Positions 8,462-16,986 of a DNA stretch of 45,352 nt are shown here, piece by piece. Numbering within the stretch: the first letter of the stretch is position 1; every line of letters begins with the position of its first letter. The notes beneath the pieces are model-generated. The model was not told the origin of the DNA. It searched no databases and saw only the letters and a list, made by a program, of their open reading frames with translations. The DNA is taken from the NCBI GenBank assembly GCA_900538365.1, contig UPXT01000014.1:1-45352 (forward strand), given 5' to 3'. Source of the stretch: an uncultured Acidaminococcus sp. (GTDB lineage: Bacteria; Bacillota; Negativicutes; Acidaminococcales; Acidaminococcaceae). Both the position numbers and the translations under genes were made by a program.

Positions 8462-10055
8462 ATTCCTGTCCCTTCTGGGCTTTCATATAATTGACAAAAT
8501 CCTCAAATTCCAAGGTCTTGTGATTAATCAGCTCGTCGATTCGCATCCGGAGAATGGGCTGCGTTGTCAGTTCCCGCGCCCTGACAAGTGCCATTTGAAG
8601 TTTCCCGTTCCACTTCTTGTCAGGCCAAGCCTCAAGGACCTCTACAGCCACGCTGCGGGCTCCTTCGTGGAGGGAGCTCAAACATTCGGCAATAATATCC
8701 CCGCCCCAAGGAGGAACATTCATAAGGCCCCGCAGAAGGGGAATGACAAGCCGTTCATCCTGAAGATACGCATCCAGATGAAGCATGGCAAAATCCGTAA
8801 CTTTTTCAAGACGTGCCTTGCTGCCCGACTGGAGCAGATATGGATAAAGGAGTGTCCTCATAGAATCTTTCTTAAGCAGGTTCCAGACTTGGGTATGGAT
8901 GTCGATGCCTAGGATATCTGCCAACTGCAGGGGCAGGATATTGACGGATCCATCTTTTGAGAGGATTTCCTTGGGAAGGATCTTCTTCCAGTCCCGTCCC
9001 ATAACGACACCATCCAAGGTTCCAACATAAAGATGGCACTGGTTCATGCTGAAGTAATCCCAATTTTCATTATCAATCATTTCCTGCAGCTCTTCTCGAA
9101 GACTCATGAGCCCTGCCACTTGTTCAAGGGTAGTCTGATGCTGCCCAGCGTGTACAAGGAGCCGGTCCAGGACGTGGCTATAGGAAAGAGGCGGCAGTGC
9201 AAGGGCCTTATCCGCCCCGTCTTCTATCGGCTGAGCTTCAAAATTAGCCAAAAAATCAAGATAGTCAACCATGGTGTGAAGGACGGCATCAAAAGTTTCA
9301 TCATCCAGCTGCTCTTTTTCAAGCATTTCGAGTAGATTGCTTTTTTCGACGACAAGAAGAGCCACTGCAGGATAATCAACCGTGAGATCGCAGCCATTGA
9401 GAAGAAGCCAATGTTTTTCTTCAGGCGTAATGAAATCATAAGTCGACATGGCACAGACTCGGCCCCAGCCTCGCGTATGGGTCAAGATCTCCCACAGATC
9501 CTCATTTTCAAGAAGATGCCCTAATTCCAGGGCATAGACCACAAAGCTTGTCAGTTCCTCACAGCGGGCAAGCAGCATGAGATCCTTGTGAAGACGTTCC
9601 ACTTCGTTCAGGTTCTCCTCGTTCAAGAGATGGAGACCGGTCACGGTAATGGCAAGTTTCAGGACCTCCGGGGCAAAGGCATGATAGAGCCAGCGATGGC
9701 AGAGATCCCAAAGGGCGTCAGGGATTTCCTGCGTGGACAAAAGGTCGACAAGGTAATCATTATAGACAATAAATGGAACGCTCGAGATGGAAGCATAGAG
9801 CTCCTTTTCAGCCTTGGAATCAGGATTTTTCGCATACGCGGCAAGGGCTCCGGCGATGACAGAGCCCACCTCTTCCTGAGGTCGGTCGGGCAGGCTGGCC
9901 ATGAAAGAGTCGCTTGTTCCCGGTTCCCGAAACAGGACAGCATATGTATCGACAAAATTTTGATCCTCAATGAGATCGGGATCAAAATACCCTTCCTGAT
10001 TAAGATGATCTTTTATGATTTGGTAGAGACTGCTCTCTTCCTTCCAAAATTCCAT
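8460..10055 (-). CDS. Uncharacterised 531-residue helical protein
   Basis: I do not recognise this protein's function. It is acidic, soluble-looking and leucine-rich, with no signal peptide, no transmembrane span and no nucleotide-binding motif. The sequence reads as successive helices of about 30-45 residues (for example around residues 390-530), which suggests a HEAT/ARM-like repeat or scaffold fold. Cysteines are few and scattered. The ATG at 10055 opens the frame; upstream is a 140-base gap before the ftsH terminator. It ends on a terminator shared with the FNT gene, so it is probably monocistronic. Codon use looks like that of its neighbours and there is no sign of recent transfer. Confidence 0.7.
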   Translation of the reverse strand: MEFWKEESSLYQIIKDHLNQEGYFDPDLIEDQNFVDTYAVLFREPGTSDSFMASLPDRPQEEVGSVIAGALAAYAKNPDSKAEKELYASISSVPFIVYNDYLVDLLSTQEIPDALWDLCHRWLYHAFAPEVLKLAITVTGLHLLNEENLNEVERLHKDLMLLARCEELTSFVVYALELGHLLENEDLWEILTHTRGWGRVCAMSTYDFITPEEKHWLLLNGCDLTVDYPAVALLVVEKSNLLEMLEKEQLDDETFDAVLHTMVDYLDFLANFEAQPIEDGADKALALPPLSYSHVLDRLLVHAGQHQTTLEQVAGLMSLREELQEMIDNENWDYFSMNQCHLYVGTLDGVVMGRDWKKILPKEILSKDGSVNILPLQLADILGIDIHTQVWNLLKKDSMRTLLYPYLLQSGSKARLEKVTDFAMLHLDAYLQDERLVIPLLRGLMNVPPWGGDIIAECLSSLHEGARSVAVEVLEAWPDKKWNGKLQMALVRARELTTQPILRMRIDELINHKTLEFEDFVNYMKAQKGQE

Positions 10056-10162
10056 AGTGTTCCCTTCTTTTGATCGGAGGATTCCCTCGGCTTTCCGTAG
10101 GGTAGTTCGCTTATTATATCACACTTGTCCCCGTTTGTCAGAAGGCGCCTTTTCAGCAAAAT

Positions 10163-10188
10163 GGCCCTGTCCCTTACAGGGCAGGGCC
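10163..10188 (-). terminator. Probable ftsH terminator
   Basis: A GC-rich stem, GGCCCTG(T)CCC paired with GGGCAGGGCC with one bulged T, lies just past the ftsH stop codon. The following minus-strand T-run is short (ATTTTG), so termination strength is uncertain. Confidence 0.5.
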
Positions 10189-10198
10189 AGCTTATTTT

Positions 10199-12085
10199 TC
10201 ATACCCCTTTTTGGGGACTGTCGGGGGCTTGTTCAACTGCAGCAGAGGCTGGGTCCGTTCCTTTCAGGATGGCCATGAATTCATCGCCCGTAATGGTTTC
10301 CTTCTTCAAGAGATACTGGGCAAGTTCATCCAACTTCTGTCTATGGGTCTCAAGGATGGTCCGGGCCTTTTGATGGGCCTCCTTGACAACCGAGAAAACA
10401 GCTTCATCAATGCGGGCAGCCGTTTCCGGTGCGCAGGCAAGGGAGGTGTCACCGCTCAAGTAGGCATTGTTCACGGTTTCAAGGGCGACCATATCGAAGT
10501 CGCTTGTCATGCCAAACCGGGTAATCATGGCCCGAGCAAGTTTTGTTGCCTGTTCAATATCATTGGATGCACCGCTCGTGACCTTGTTGAAAACAACTTC
10601 TTCAGCAGACCGTCCCCCTGTCAAGGTAACAATCTTGTTGAAGAGTTCGTCTTTCGTCATAAGAACCTTTTCCTCTGTGTCAACCTGCATGGTATACCCC
10701 AAGGCACCGCTCGTCCGGGGAATAATGGTGATCTTATGGACCGGTGCCGACGCGGTCTGACTTGCAGCCACAAGTGCATGACCGATTTCATGATAGGCAA
10801 TGAGCTGCTTTTCTTTCTCGGAAATAACGGCCCCCTTTCTTTGGGCCCCAGCAATGACGACTTCCACAGATTCTTCAAGGTCCTCTTGGATAACTTCCGT
10901 ACGGCCCATGCGAACGGCACGAAGGGCAGCTTCATTGACGATATTGGCAAGTTCTGCGCCGGAAGCACCGCTTGTAGCAAGGGCAACCGTATGATAATCC
11001 ACATCAGGAGAAATCCGCACATCATGGGAATGAACCTTCAAAATGGCTTCCCGCCCCTTAAGGTCCGGCAGTTCCACAGGCACTCGGCGGTCAAAACGAC
11101 CCGGCCGCAGGAGGGCCTTATCAAGGACTTCCGGACGGTTGGTCGCAGCAAGGATGATAACGCCCTTACTGCCGTCAAAGCCGTCCATTTCGGAAAGGAG
11201 CTGGTTCAAGGTCTGTTCCCGTTCGTCGTTGCTGCCAAAGGCACCATTATCGCGTTTTTTGCCTATGGCATCGATTTCATCGATAAAGACAATGCACGGG
11301 GCCTTTTCCTGGGCCTGCTTAAAGAGGTCGCGGACACGGGCCGCCCCCATGCCAACGAACATCTCAATGAATTCTGAACCGGAAATAGAGAAAAAGGGGA
11401 CCTTGGCCTCACCGGCAACAGCCTTGGCAAGGAGGGTCTTGCCCGTACCCGGAGGGCCTACAAGAAGCACGCCCTTAGGCATGGTTGCACCAATGGCCTG
11501 GTAGCGGGATGGGTCATGCAGGAAGGACACGATTTCCTGAAGGGCTTCCTTCGCCTCGTCCTGGCCGGCTACATCCTTGAACGTCTTGCCAGTCTGGGCT
11601 TCAATATAGACCTTGGCATTGCTCTTACCAAAGCTCATCATATTGCCTCCGCCCAGCTTTGGACCCACAAACCGCATGATCAGCTGGCCAATGACCATAA
11701 AGAGCAGGAAGGGGAAAATCCAGTTATTGAAGAACTTGGTCAGCGGCGAATCCTCCCGAGGGATAACCTGGGAAAATTCCACATTTGCCTTGACCAAACG
11801 ATTGACAAGCTCTGGATCCTCAACGCGGCCCGTGACAAAGATTTCATCTTTGCCATCCTTGTTGCATAGGAGGGCGATGCGGTTCTGATTGATTTCAACT
11901 TTGGAAGCCTTGCCTTCATCAACCATCTTCAGGAAGTTGGTATAGGTAACTTCCTGGACGCGAGGTTTAAAGAACATGGGCGTGATGATCGTATTGATGA
12001 CAAGAATGATGAGGATAGCCGCAAGGTAATAATAAAAAACACGTTTAGAATGATCTTGATGAGGAGAATCATTCATAGTAATCAC
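10199..12085 (-). CDS. ftsH: ATP-dependent zinc metalloprotease FtsH
   Basis: This 628-residue inner-membrane AAA+ protease degrades misfolded membrane proteins and short-lived regulators. It has an N-terminal transmembrane helix (about residues 15-37), an extracytoplasmic region of about 70 residues, a second helix (about 112-135) and a AAA domain with Walker A GPPGTGKT and Walker B IVFIDEID. The peptidase domain carries the zinc motif HEIGH (HEXGH) followed by the usual downstream acidic ligand region. The C-terminus is of ordinary length. The promoter region holds a TATAAT box at 12124-12129 and a 19-bp dyad at 12148-12166 that recurs upstream of lemA. It does not share its promoter with mutY, which ends just upstream. 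Confidence 0.97.
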   Translation of the reverse strand: MITMNDSPHQDHSKRVFYYYLAAILIILVINTIITPMFFKPRVQEVTYTNFLKMVDEGKASKVEINQNRIALLCNKDGKDEIFVTGRVEDPELVNRLVKANVEFSQVIPREDSPLTKFFNNWIFPFLLFMVIGQLIMRFVGPKLGGGNMMSFGKSNAKVYIEAQTGKTFKDVAGQDEAKEALQEIVSFLHDPSRYQAIGATMPKGVLLVGPPGTGKTLLAKAVAGEAKVPFFSISGSEFIEMFVGMGAARVRDLFKQAQEKAPCIVFIDEIDAIGKKRDNGAFGSNDEREQTLNQLLSEMDGFDGSKGVIILAATNRPEVLDKALLRPGRFDRRVPVELPDLKGREAILKVHSHDVRISPDVDYHTVALATSGASGAELANIVNEAALRAVRMGRTEVIQEDLEESVEVVIAGAQRKGAVISEKEKQLIAYHEIGHALVAASQTASAPVHKITIIPRTSGALGYTMQVDTEEKVLMTKDELFNKIVTLTGGRSAEEVVFNKVTSGASNDIEQATKLARAMITRFGMTSDFDMVALETVNNAYLSGDTSLACAPETAARIDEAVFSVVKEAHQKARTILETHRQKLDELAQYLLKKETITGDEFMAILKGTDPASAAVEQAPDSPQKGV

Positions 12086-12147
12086 CTTCTTATTCTAAAA
12101 AATAATATCATGGATTGAGATGTATTATATCATATGAATCCGCTCTT

Positions 12148-12166
12148 GTATACCCCGTAAGGGTAC
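12148..12166. promoter_or_regulatory. Candidate operator upstream of ftsH, shared with lemA
   Basis: GTATACCCCGTAAGGGTAC is a dyad with TACCC/GGGTA arms. It matches the element at 33816-33834 in 18 of 19 positions. It lies 63-81 bp upstream of the ftsH start and overlaps the position expected for a -35 box relative to the TATAAT at 12124-12129. I see no third copy in the window. The regulator is unknown; the dyad only loosely resembles CsoR-type operators. Confidence 0.55.
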
Positions 12167-12174
12167 TTATACAT

Positions 12175-13233
12175 TCACCGCGTAAGTATGGCGCCGGGAA
12201 GGCAAGCAGAAAGGCATTTTTCTGCCGGCCCGCAAAGAGGCAAGGTCCCAAGGGCCCCTTCGTCGACCCACTCATAAGAAGGATCGGGCAGGCTGCGAGG
12301 AATTGCGCCTAGGTAGACCGTAATCCGCCAAATTTGATGGGTAAAGACGTGCCGATGGGTCCAGAGGATCTTTCCCTCAAAATTTCCAAGCATCCGTTCT
12401 GCTTCCTTTCGGCTTTCCTTTTCCGTTTTGCCAAGAAAGGTCGGAAGCTCCCATAAGGAAGCAAGAAGGCCTGTTTCCGGCCTTTTGTGAAGAAGCAGCG
12501 CCCCTTCCTTACGGATGAAAAGACTTGTCACTTCATAAATGGTTGGCGCCTTTTTCTTTCTGCGGACCGGCAGCTCACCTGTCCGGTTCTCCCGGAATGC
12601 GGTACAGAAATCGTTAAGGGGACAAGCTCCGCAGCGCGGCGCACGGGGAATACAAATCGTGGCACCAAGGTCCATCAACGCTTCATTGAAGTCTCCCGGC
12701 CGTTCTTGGGGAATAGACGTTTGGGCGATTCGTCCTATGGTTCGTTTGCCCTTAAGAGAAAGGATATCGTCTGAAATCCCAAAAAGACGGGCCATCACCC
12801 GCAGCAGGTTGCCATCCACGGCAGGGACAGGGCTGCCAAAGGCCATGGATAAAATGGCACCTGCTGTATAGTCACCGATGCCGGGCAGAGCTCGTACCGC
12901 TTCCAGCGTATTCGGGAACTCCCCTTGATGTCGGAGGACGATTTCCCTTGCTGCCTTATGGAGGTTCCTAGCCCTAGAATAATAGCCCAGACCCTGCCAT
13001 AATTTGAGGACCGCCTCTTCTGGCGCCTGCGCCAAAGCGCTTATGGTAGGGAAAGCTGCCATCCAACGTAAAAAATAATCCTTTACCGTTTCCGTCCGCG
13101 TCTGTTGGAGCATGATTTCTGAAACCCACACATGATAGGGGTCACGGGGATGATTGACCCGCCAGGGAAGATCCCGTTTGGCTTCATCGAACCAATGCAA
13201 AAGAGCGGGAACCCACTCATTTCCGACTATCAA
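12175..13233 (-). CDS. mutY: A/G-specific adenine DNA glycosylase
   Basis: This 352-residue base-excision-repair enzyme removes adenine mispaired with 8-oxoguanine. An N-terminal HhH-GPD domain includes VSEIMLQQT with the catalytic Glu (about residue 38), LPGIGDYTAGA and VDGNLLRV with the catalytic Asp. The [4Fe-4S] cluster motif is visible as C-x6-C-x2-C-x5-C (CIPRAPRCGACPLNDFC). A C-terminal NUDIX-like 8-oxoG recognition domain follows. I place the start at the TTG at 13233, preceded by GGGAGG 6 bases away and giving the family's usual N-terminus; in-frame ATGs further upstream lie deep inside the preceding NUDIX gene. The genes overlap by 17 bases, which suggests translational coupling. 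Confidence 0.93.
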   Translation of the reverse strand: MIVGNEWVPALLHWFDEAKRDLPWRVNHPRDPYHVWVSEIMLQQTRTETVKDYFLRWMAAFPTISALAQAPEEAVLKLWQGLGYYSRARNLHKAAREIVLRHQGEFPNTLEAVRALPGIGDYTAGAILSMAFGSPVPAVDGNLLRVMARLFGISDDILSLKGKRTIGRIAQTSIPQERPGDFNEALMDLGATICIPRAPRCGACPLNDFCTAFRENRTGELPVRRKKKAPTIYEVTSLFIRKEGALLLHKRPETGLLASLWELPTFLGKTEKESRKEAERMLGNFEGKILWTHRHVFTHQIWRITVYLGAIPRSLPDPSYEWVDEGALGTLPLCGPAEKCLSACLPGAILTR

Positions 13234-13702
13234 GATGAACCTCCCGGAAAACGGCATCAAGGACCGTGCTGCCATCTTCAGCAAAAGCAATGGTGCCCCG
13301 GACCTGTTTATTCTGAAGGATCAGGGGAATCCATGTTTTGTCCGCTTCCCACATGTCCTCATAAGGCAGGTCTTCCAAGGAAAACCAGCGAGGTTCCATT
13401 TCGTCGCTGGCTTCAATGGCACCGGTAAATTTCTTGAGCACATAGACCATGCCCCCATGGGACCAATTCCCATCAGACGGCTGGTCAAAATATAGGTCTG
13501 CTACAAGGATCAGGTCCTTTTCCTCGGCAAAAAGACCGCATTCCTCAAATAGTTCCCGCAGAGCACATTCCCGCATAGATTCGCCGATTTCCATCTTGCC
13601 GCCAAAGCCGTTCCATTTGCCATAGCCCATGCCCCGTTTCTTGCGGCCCAAAAGGATCCTGCCCTGTCCATCCAGAGGGAAAACCAAGGATGTATCACGC
13701 AT
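13217..13702 (-). CDS. MTH1-like NUDIX hydrolase (8-oxo-dGTP diphosphatase)
   Basis: This enzyme of about 161 residues probably sanitises the nucleotide pool by hydrolysing oxidised purine nucleoside triphosphates. The NUDIX box is complete: GKMEIGE, seven residues, then RELFEECGL. The surrounding sequence (KKRGMGYGKWNGFGGK; later EMEPRWFSLEDLPYEDMW) follows human MTH1 (NUDT1) more closely than E. coli MutT, including the W and DD-like substrate-pocket region. The ATG at 13702 has GGAGGGGG 8 bases upstream; an ATG 18 bases earlier contains that site. Coupling to mutY makes this a compact oxidised-guanine (GO) repair pair. Confidence 0.88.
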   Translation of the reverse strand: MRDTSLVFPLDGQGRILLGRKKRGMGYGKWNGFGGKMEIGESMRECALRELFEECGLFAEEKDLILVADLYFDQPSDGNWSHGGMVYVLKKFTGAIEASDEMEPRWFSLEDLPYEDMWEADKTWIPLILQNKQVRGTIAFAEDGSTVLDAVFREVHLDSRK

Positions 13703-13739
13703 GTTTACTGCCCCCTCCATCTTGAATAATTATAGAATG

Positions 13740-14075
13740 GAATGTTTTTTCGCTTTCTTCTATCATACCACAGTTTAGGAGTCATTTCCGGCTTCGCCCC
13801 TATTTTACGTAAAATTTTTCCCAGTATAAAACCTCATTTTCTTCCTATTTTTGCGTTTTTTATTTTTGCACTATTCATATTATTAAGTTTTTGGTAAAAT
13901 AAAGTTGGAACTGATACAAAACTTACGGAAAGGAGGTTCTTGAGACAGTAGGGGAATTGTCTCATCGCTTGGAACAACGTGCCTATCATGCGCATATCAT
14001 CACCCAGATTCACAGTCCAGAACAAGGGATCCCTTTCATGGTCCCTTGTTCCACATGTAACCAAGGAGAGAAAAA
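13740..14075 (+). promoter_or_regulatory. Long leader region of the AbgT gene with two hairpins
   Basis: This gene-free stretch of about 335 bases is AT-rich on its left (13740-13910) and more GC-balanced on its right. The right part can form GAGACA/TGTCTC (13942-13963) and a perfect 10-bp stem, GAACAAGGGA/TCCCTTGTTC (14020-14051), just before the AbgT ribosome site. There is no T-run after the second stem, so it is not a plain terminator. It does not match any riboswitch consensus I know (THF, T-box, TPP, SAM). A strong AAGGAGG at about 13929 precedes a TTG-initiated mini-frame of three codons. Confidence 0.35.
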
Positions 14076-15626
14076 ATGTCTGAAAATGAAAAAATGAACA
14101 CACAGAAAAAGAAGGAGATCAGCGGCTTTTTAAAAGGAGTTGAAATCATCGGCAATAAATTGCCCCATCCTGCCATGCTCTTTCTGCTTTTGGCGGTCAT
14201 CGTCGTCATCGTATCCCATTTCGTTGCCGCGCAGGGCGTCTCCGTCACCTACTTTGACGCCCGTGCCAAGGCCGAAGTCACCAAAAAAGCCGTATCCCTG
14301 CTCACCCCGGATGGGTTTCGCTACATGTTCAATTCTGCGACCAAGAACTTTACCGGATTTGCCCCTTTGGGAACAGTCCTTGTGGCTATGCTCGGGGTCG
14401 GTGTTGCTGAATGGACGGGACTCTTCAATACGTCCCTGAAAAAGCTCCTCATGAACGCCAACCCGAAGTTCCTCACCCCCATTGTACTTTTTGCTGGAAT
14501 CATGTCCAACATTGCCTCTGACGCAGGCTATATCATTGTCATTCCCATTGGTGCCTTGATCTTTGCCATGGCCGGACGGCATCCGCTGGCAGGGATGGCA
14601 GCCGCTTTTGCCGGCGTATCGGGTGGGTTCTCCGCAAACCTCCTCATCGGTACGACGGACCCCCTCCTGACCGGTATTACCAACCAAGCCCTCAAGGCAG
14701 CAGGGATTGATATGACCCTCGACCCGACCTGCAACTGGTACTTCCTGGCCGCTTCGACCTTTGTCCTGACCATCATAGGGACCATCGTGACGGATAAGAT
14801 TGTCGAGCCGAACCTTGGCACCTATACCGGTAAGTACAGACCGGACAATGCCCCTGTTACAGACCTTGAAAACAAAGCTCTCCGCAACGCCACTATTGCC
14901 CTCATCGTTTACGTCCTGATCATGGCTCTCCTGATGTTCCCAGCCAATGCCCTTTTCCGCACTCCTGAACCGGACGGGGCCATGACCCTCAAAGCCTTCC
15001 TTCATGATGGACTCATTCCGGCCATCCTGCTTCTCTTCCTCATCCCGGGCGCTGCCTACGGCTGGACGACGGGCAAACTCCGCACCTCCCATGACCTTGT
15101 CGCCGCGATGACGGAAGCCATGAAATCCATGGGCGGATATATGGTCCTTGCCTTCTTCGCGTCCCAGTTCATTGCCTACTTCGGGAAAACCAACCTGGGC
15201 CTCATTGTTTCCTTCAAAGGGGCTGACGCGCTTGAAGCAGCAGGCCTTACCGGACTCCCGCTTATTATTCTCTTCATTTTCCTGTCAGCCTTCCTGAACC
15301 TCTTTATGGGGTCTGCTTCGGCAAAATGGGCCATCATGGCACCTATCTTTGTTCCCATGATGTATCGGCTCGGTCTTTCTCCGGCCCTGACACAGGTTGC
15401 CTACCGAATTGGGGACTCTTCCACCAATATCATTACTCCCCTCATGTCCTATTTTGCCATGATTGTCGTCTTTATGAATAAATATGAAGAAGATGCCGGA
15501 CTTGGAACCCTCACTTCCATGATGCTGCCTTATTCCATGAGCTTCCTCTGCTTCTGGACCATCATGATGGCCCTTTGGATGATGGCAGGTCTGCCAGTTG
15601 GGCCAGGGGCTGGTCTGTTCCTCTAA
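14076..15626 (+). CDS. abgT: AbgT-family transporter (p-aminobenzoyl-glutamate type)
   Basis: This 516-residue inner-membrane protein has about 11-12 hydrophobic segments. Family features are visible: NKLPHPAMLFLLLAV at the first helix, GVSGGFSANLLIGTTDPLL at about residues 185-205, and the late MGSASAKWAIMAPIFVPM and YRIGDSSTNIITPLMSYF segments that form the two re-entrant regions. E. coli AbgT takes up p-aminobenzoyl-glutamate, while some relatives export sulfonamides. The ATG follows AAGGAG. The facing M20 carboxypeptidase across a shared terminator is the same pairing of functions seen in abg loci, so uptake of a glutamate conjugate is plausible. The exact substrate is inferred. Confidence 0.88.
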   Translation: MSENEKMNTQKKKEISGFLKGVEIIGNKLPHPAMLFLLLAVIVVIVSHFVAAQGVSVTYFDARAKAEVTKKAVSLLTPDGFRYMFNSATKNFTGFAPLGTVLVAMLGVGVAEWTGLFNTSLKKLLMNANPKFLTPIVLFAGIMSNIASDAGYIIVIPIGALIFAMAGRHPLAGMAAAFAGVSGGFSANLLIGTTDPLLTGITNQALKAAGIDMTLDPTCNWYFLAASTFVLTIIGTIVTDKIVEPNLGTYTGKYRPDNAPVTDLENKALRNATIALIVYVLIMALLMFPANALFRTPEPDGAMTLKAFLHDGLIPAILLLFLIPGAAYGWTTGKLRTSHDLVAAMTEAMKSMGGYMVLAFFASQFIAYFGKTNLGLIVSFKGADALEAAGLTGLPLIILFIFLSAFLNLFMGSASAKWAIMAPIFVPMMYRLGLSPALTQVAYRIGDSSTNIITPLMSYFAMIVVFMNKYEEDAGLGTLTSMMLPYSMSFLCFWTIMMALWMMAGLPVGPGAGLFL

Positions 15627-15717
15627 GCACGGTTTGTTCCCTGATCCTGTCTCATATTGATTCAAAACCATCGGATAACCGATACGGTCCCTGCTCCTTT
15701 CAGGGAAAAAGGGACAC

Positions 15718-15775
15718 AAGAAACACCAAAAAAACCGCTGCAGCCTAAGCTGCAGCGGTTTTTTTGGTGTTTCTT
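15718..15775. terminator. Very long bidirectional terminator hairpin
   Basis: A perfect 27-bp stem with a CTAA loop has A7 on one arm and T7 on the other inside the stem, giving T-runs on both strands. It separates the convergent AbgT and M20 genes. Confidence 0.9.
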
Positions 15776-15800
15776 CAACGGGCCATCAGCGCGTCTTTTC

Positions 15801-16910
15801 TTAAAGAAGGCTGTCAACAAGCGCCTGAACAAAAGCATAACGCGGCATGATACTGCTGATCTTTCCATATTCATCCACGGAATGGGCCTTGCCGCCAATG
15901 GGGCCCAATCCGTCGATTGTGGGAATCCCAAGGGCAGCGGTAAGATTACCGTCACTGCCGCCGCCGGATTTGGTCCAACCAAAAGAGATGCCTACCTTTT
16001 TTGCGGCTTCTTCCGCTTTTCGGCAGAGAATTTCTGTTTTGTCCGAAGGATTCATGGGCGGCCGTTTCATTCCCCCCTCGACCGTGACTTTGATGCGGGC
16101 GTCAAAAGGCCTCTTGGCCCAAGCACGAAGCGCTTCATCGATGCGGTGGCCTTCAGCCGCATCCTTGATGCGTACGTCAATGACGCATTCGCAGTGGTCT
16201 GCGACCACGTTGGCAGCGGTTCCTCCCGTAATGGTACCAATATTGACAGTCGTCCCTTTTTGGGGGTCGGCAAGGCTAACAATCTGATGGCCCCAGCACA
16301 TACATTCATGAACTGCACTGGCTCCTTGATCGGGATTGACACCGGCATGGGCTGCAATCCCCTCAAAGATAAGCCGATACTTGCTGATGCCCTTCCGTTC
16401 CTTGACAAGATCTCCATTTGGGCGCGCCGACTCCATGATAAGGACAGCCTTTGCCTTTCTGGCTTCTCCTTCAATGATAGGACGGGAATAAATAGAACTG
16501 ATTTCTTCATCCGGTGTAAAAAGAAGCAGTACATGACCCGTTTTTTTCTCCTTGGAGAGGGCTTCTGCCAAATGGACCATGAAAAGATCACCGCACTTCA
16601 TATCTGACGCCCCCGGTCCCTTGAAATAATCCCCTTCCGTGGAAAAAGGCCGTGTCACGGTGGTTCCCGCCGGAAAGACCGTATCCATATGACCTAATAA
16701 GAGCACATCATAGGTCTTGCCTTCACCCCATTCCGCACGCAGGATGGGACCCACTTCCTTACCGACGGAAATCAATTCAGTCCGCCAAGCCGCAGCGTCC
16801 AGCCGTTTTTTGATCCATGCTGCTACCCTACCCGTACCAGCCGCATCCCGGCTGAACGATTCCAAGGCTACAAGTTCCTTGAGTTCTTCCAAAAAAATGG
16901 ATTCATTCAT
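15801..16910 (-). CDS. M20-family peptidase, glutamate carboxypeptidase type
   Basis: This 369-residue cytoplasmic di-zinc hydrolase resembles Pseudomonas carboxypeptidase G2. Metal and catalytic motifs are in order: GHMDTVFP (His ligand and catalytic-base-adjacent Asp, about residue 73), GPGASDMKCG (bridging Asp), TPDEEISS (catalytic Glu and ligand Glu) and the C-terminal GGKAHSVDEYG histidine. A dimerisation domain interrupts at about residues 178-290. No signal peptide is present. The family cleaves C-terminal glutamate from folates, p-aminobenzoyl-glutamate or peptides. Its position opposite an AbgT transporter suggests it releases glutamate from the imported conjugate. The ATG is preceded by AAAGGAGG. 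Confidence 0.85.
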   Translation of the reverse strand: MNESIFLEELKELVALESFSRDAAGTGRVAAWIKKRLDAAAWRTELISVGKEVGPILRAEWGEGKTYDVLLLGHMDTVFPAGTTVTRPFSTEGDYFKGPGASDMKCGDLFMVHLAEALSKEKKTGHVLLLFTPDEEISSIYSRPIIEGEARKAKAVLIMESARPNGDLVKERKGISKYRLIFEGIAAHAGVNPDQGASAVHECMCWGHQIVSLADPQKGTTVNIGTITGGTAANVVADHCECVIDVRIKDAAEGHRIDEALRAWAKRPFDARIKVTVEGGMKRPPMNPSDKTEILCRKAEEAAKKVGISFGWTKSGGGSDGNLTAALGIPTIDGLGPIGGKAHSVDEYGKISSIMPRYAFVQALVDSLL

Positions 16911-16953
16911 GAGCTAACCTCCTTTGGGAACAAAAAAGACAAAGACTTGAAAA

Positions 16954-16979
16954 GGGAGCCCCGCCACAGCGGGGTTCCC
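16954..16979 (-). terminator. Terminator of the 5-oxoprolinase operon
   Basis: GGGAGCCCCGC pairs with GCGGGGTTCCC (one G-T pair) around a 4-base loop, followed on the minus strand by a CTTTTC run. It lies just after the pxpC stop codon and 40 bases upstream of the M20 gene start. Confidence 0.75.
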
Positions 16980-16986
16980 CTTCAAG

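Noticed and set aside
13740..14075. THF, T-box or other known riboswitch upstream of the AbgT gene
   Set aside because: I looked for conserved core motifs (T-box sequence, THF core, TPP and SAM elements) and found none. It is reported only as a structured leader of unknown type.
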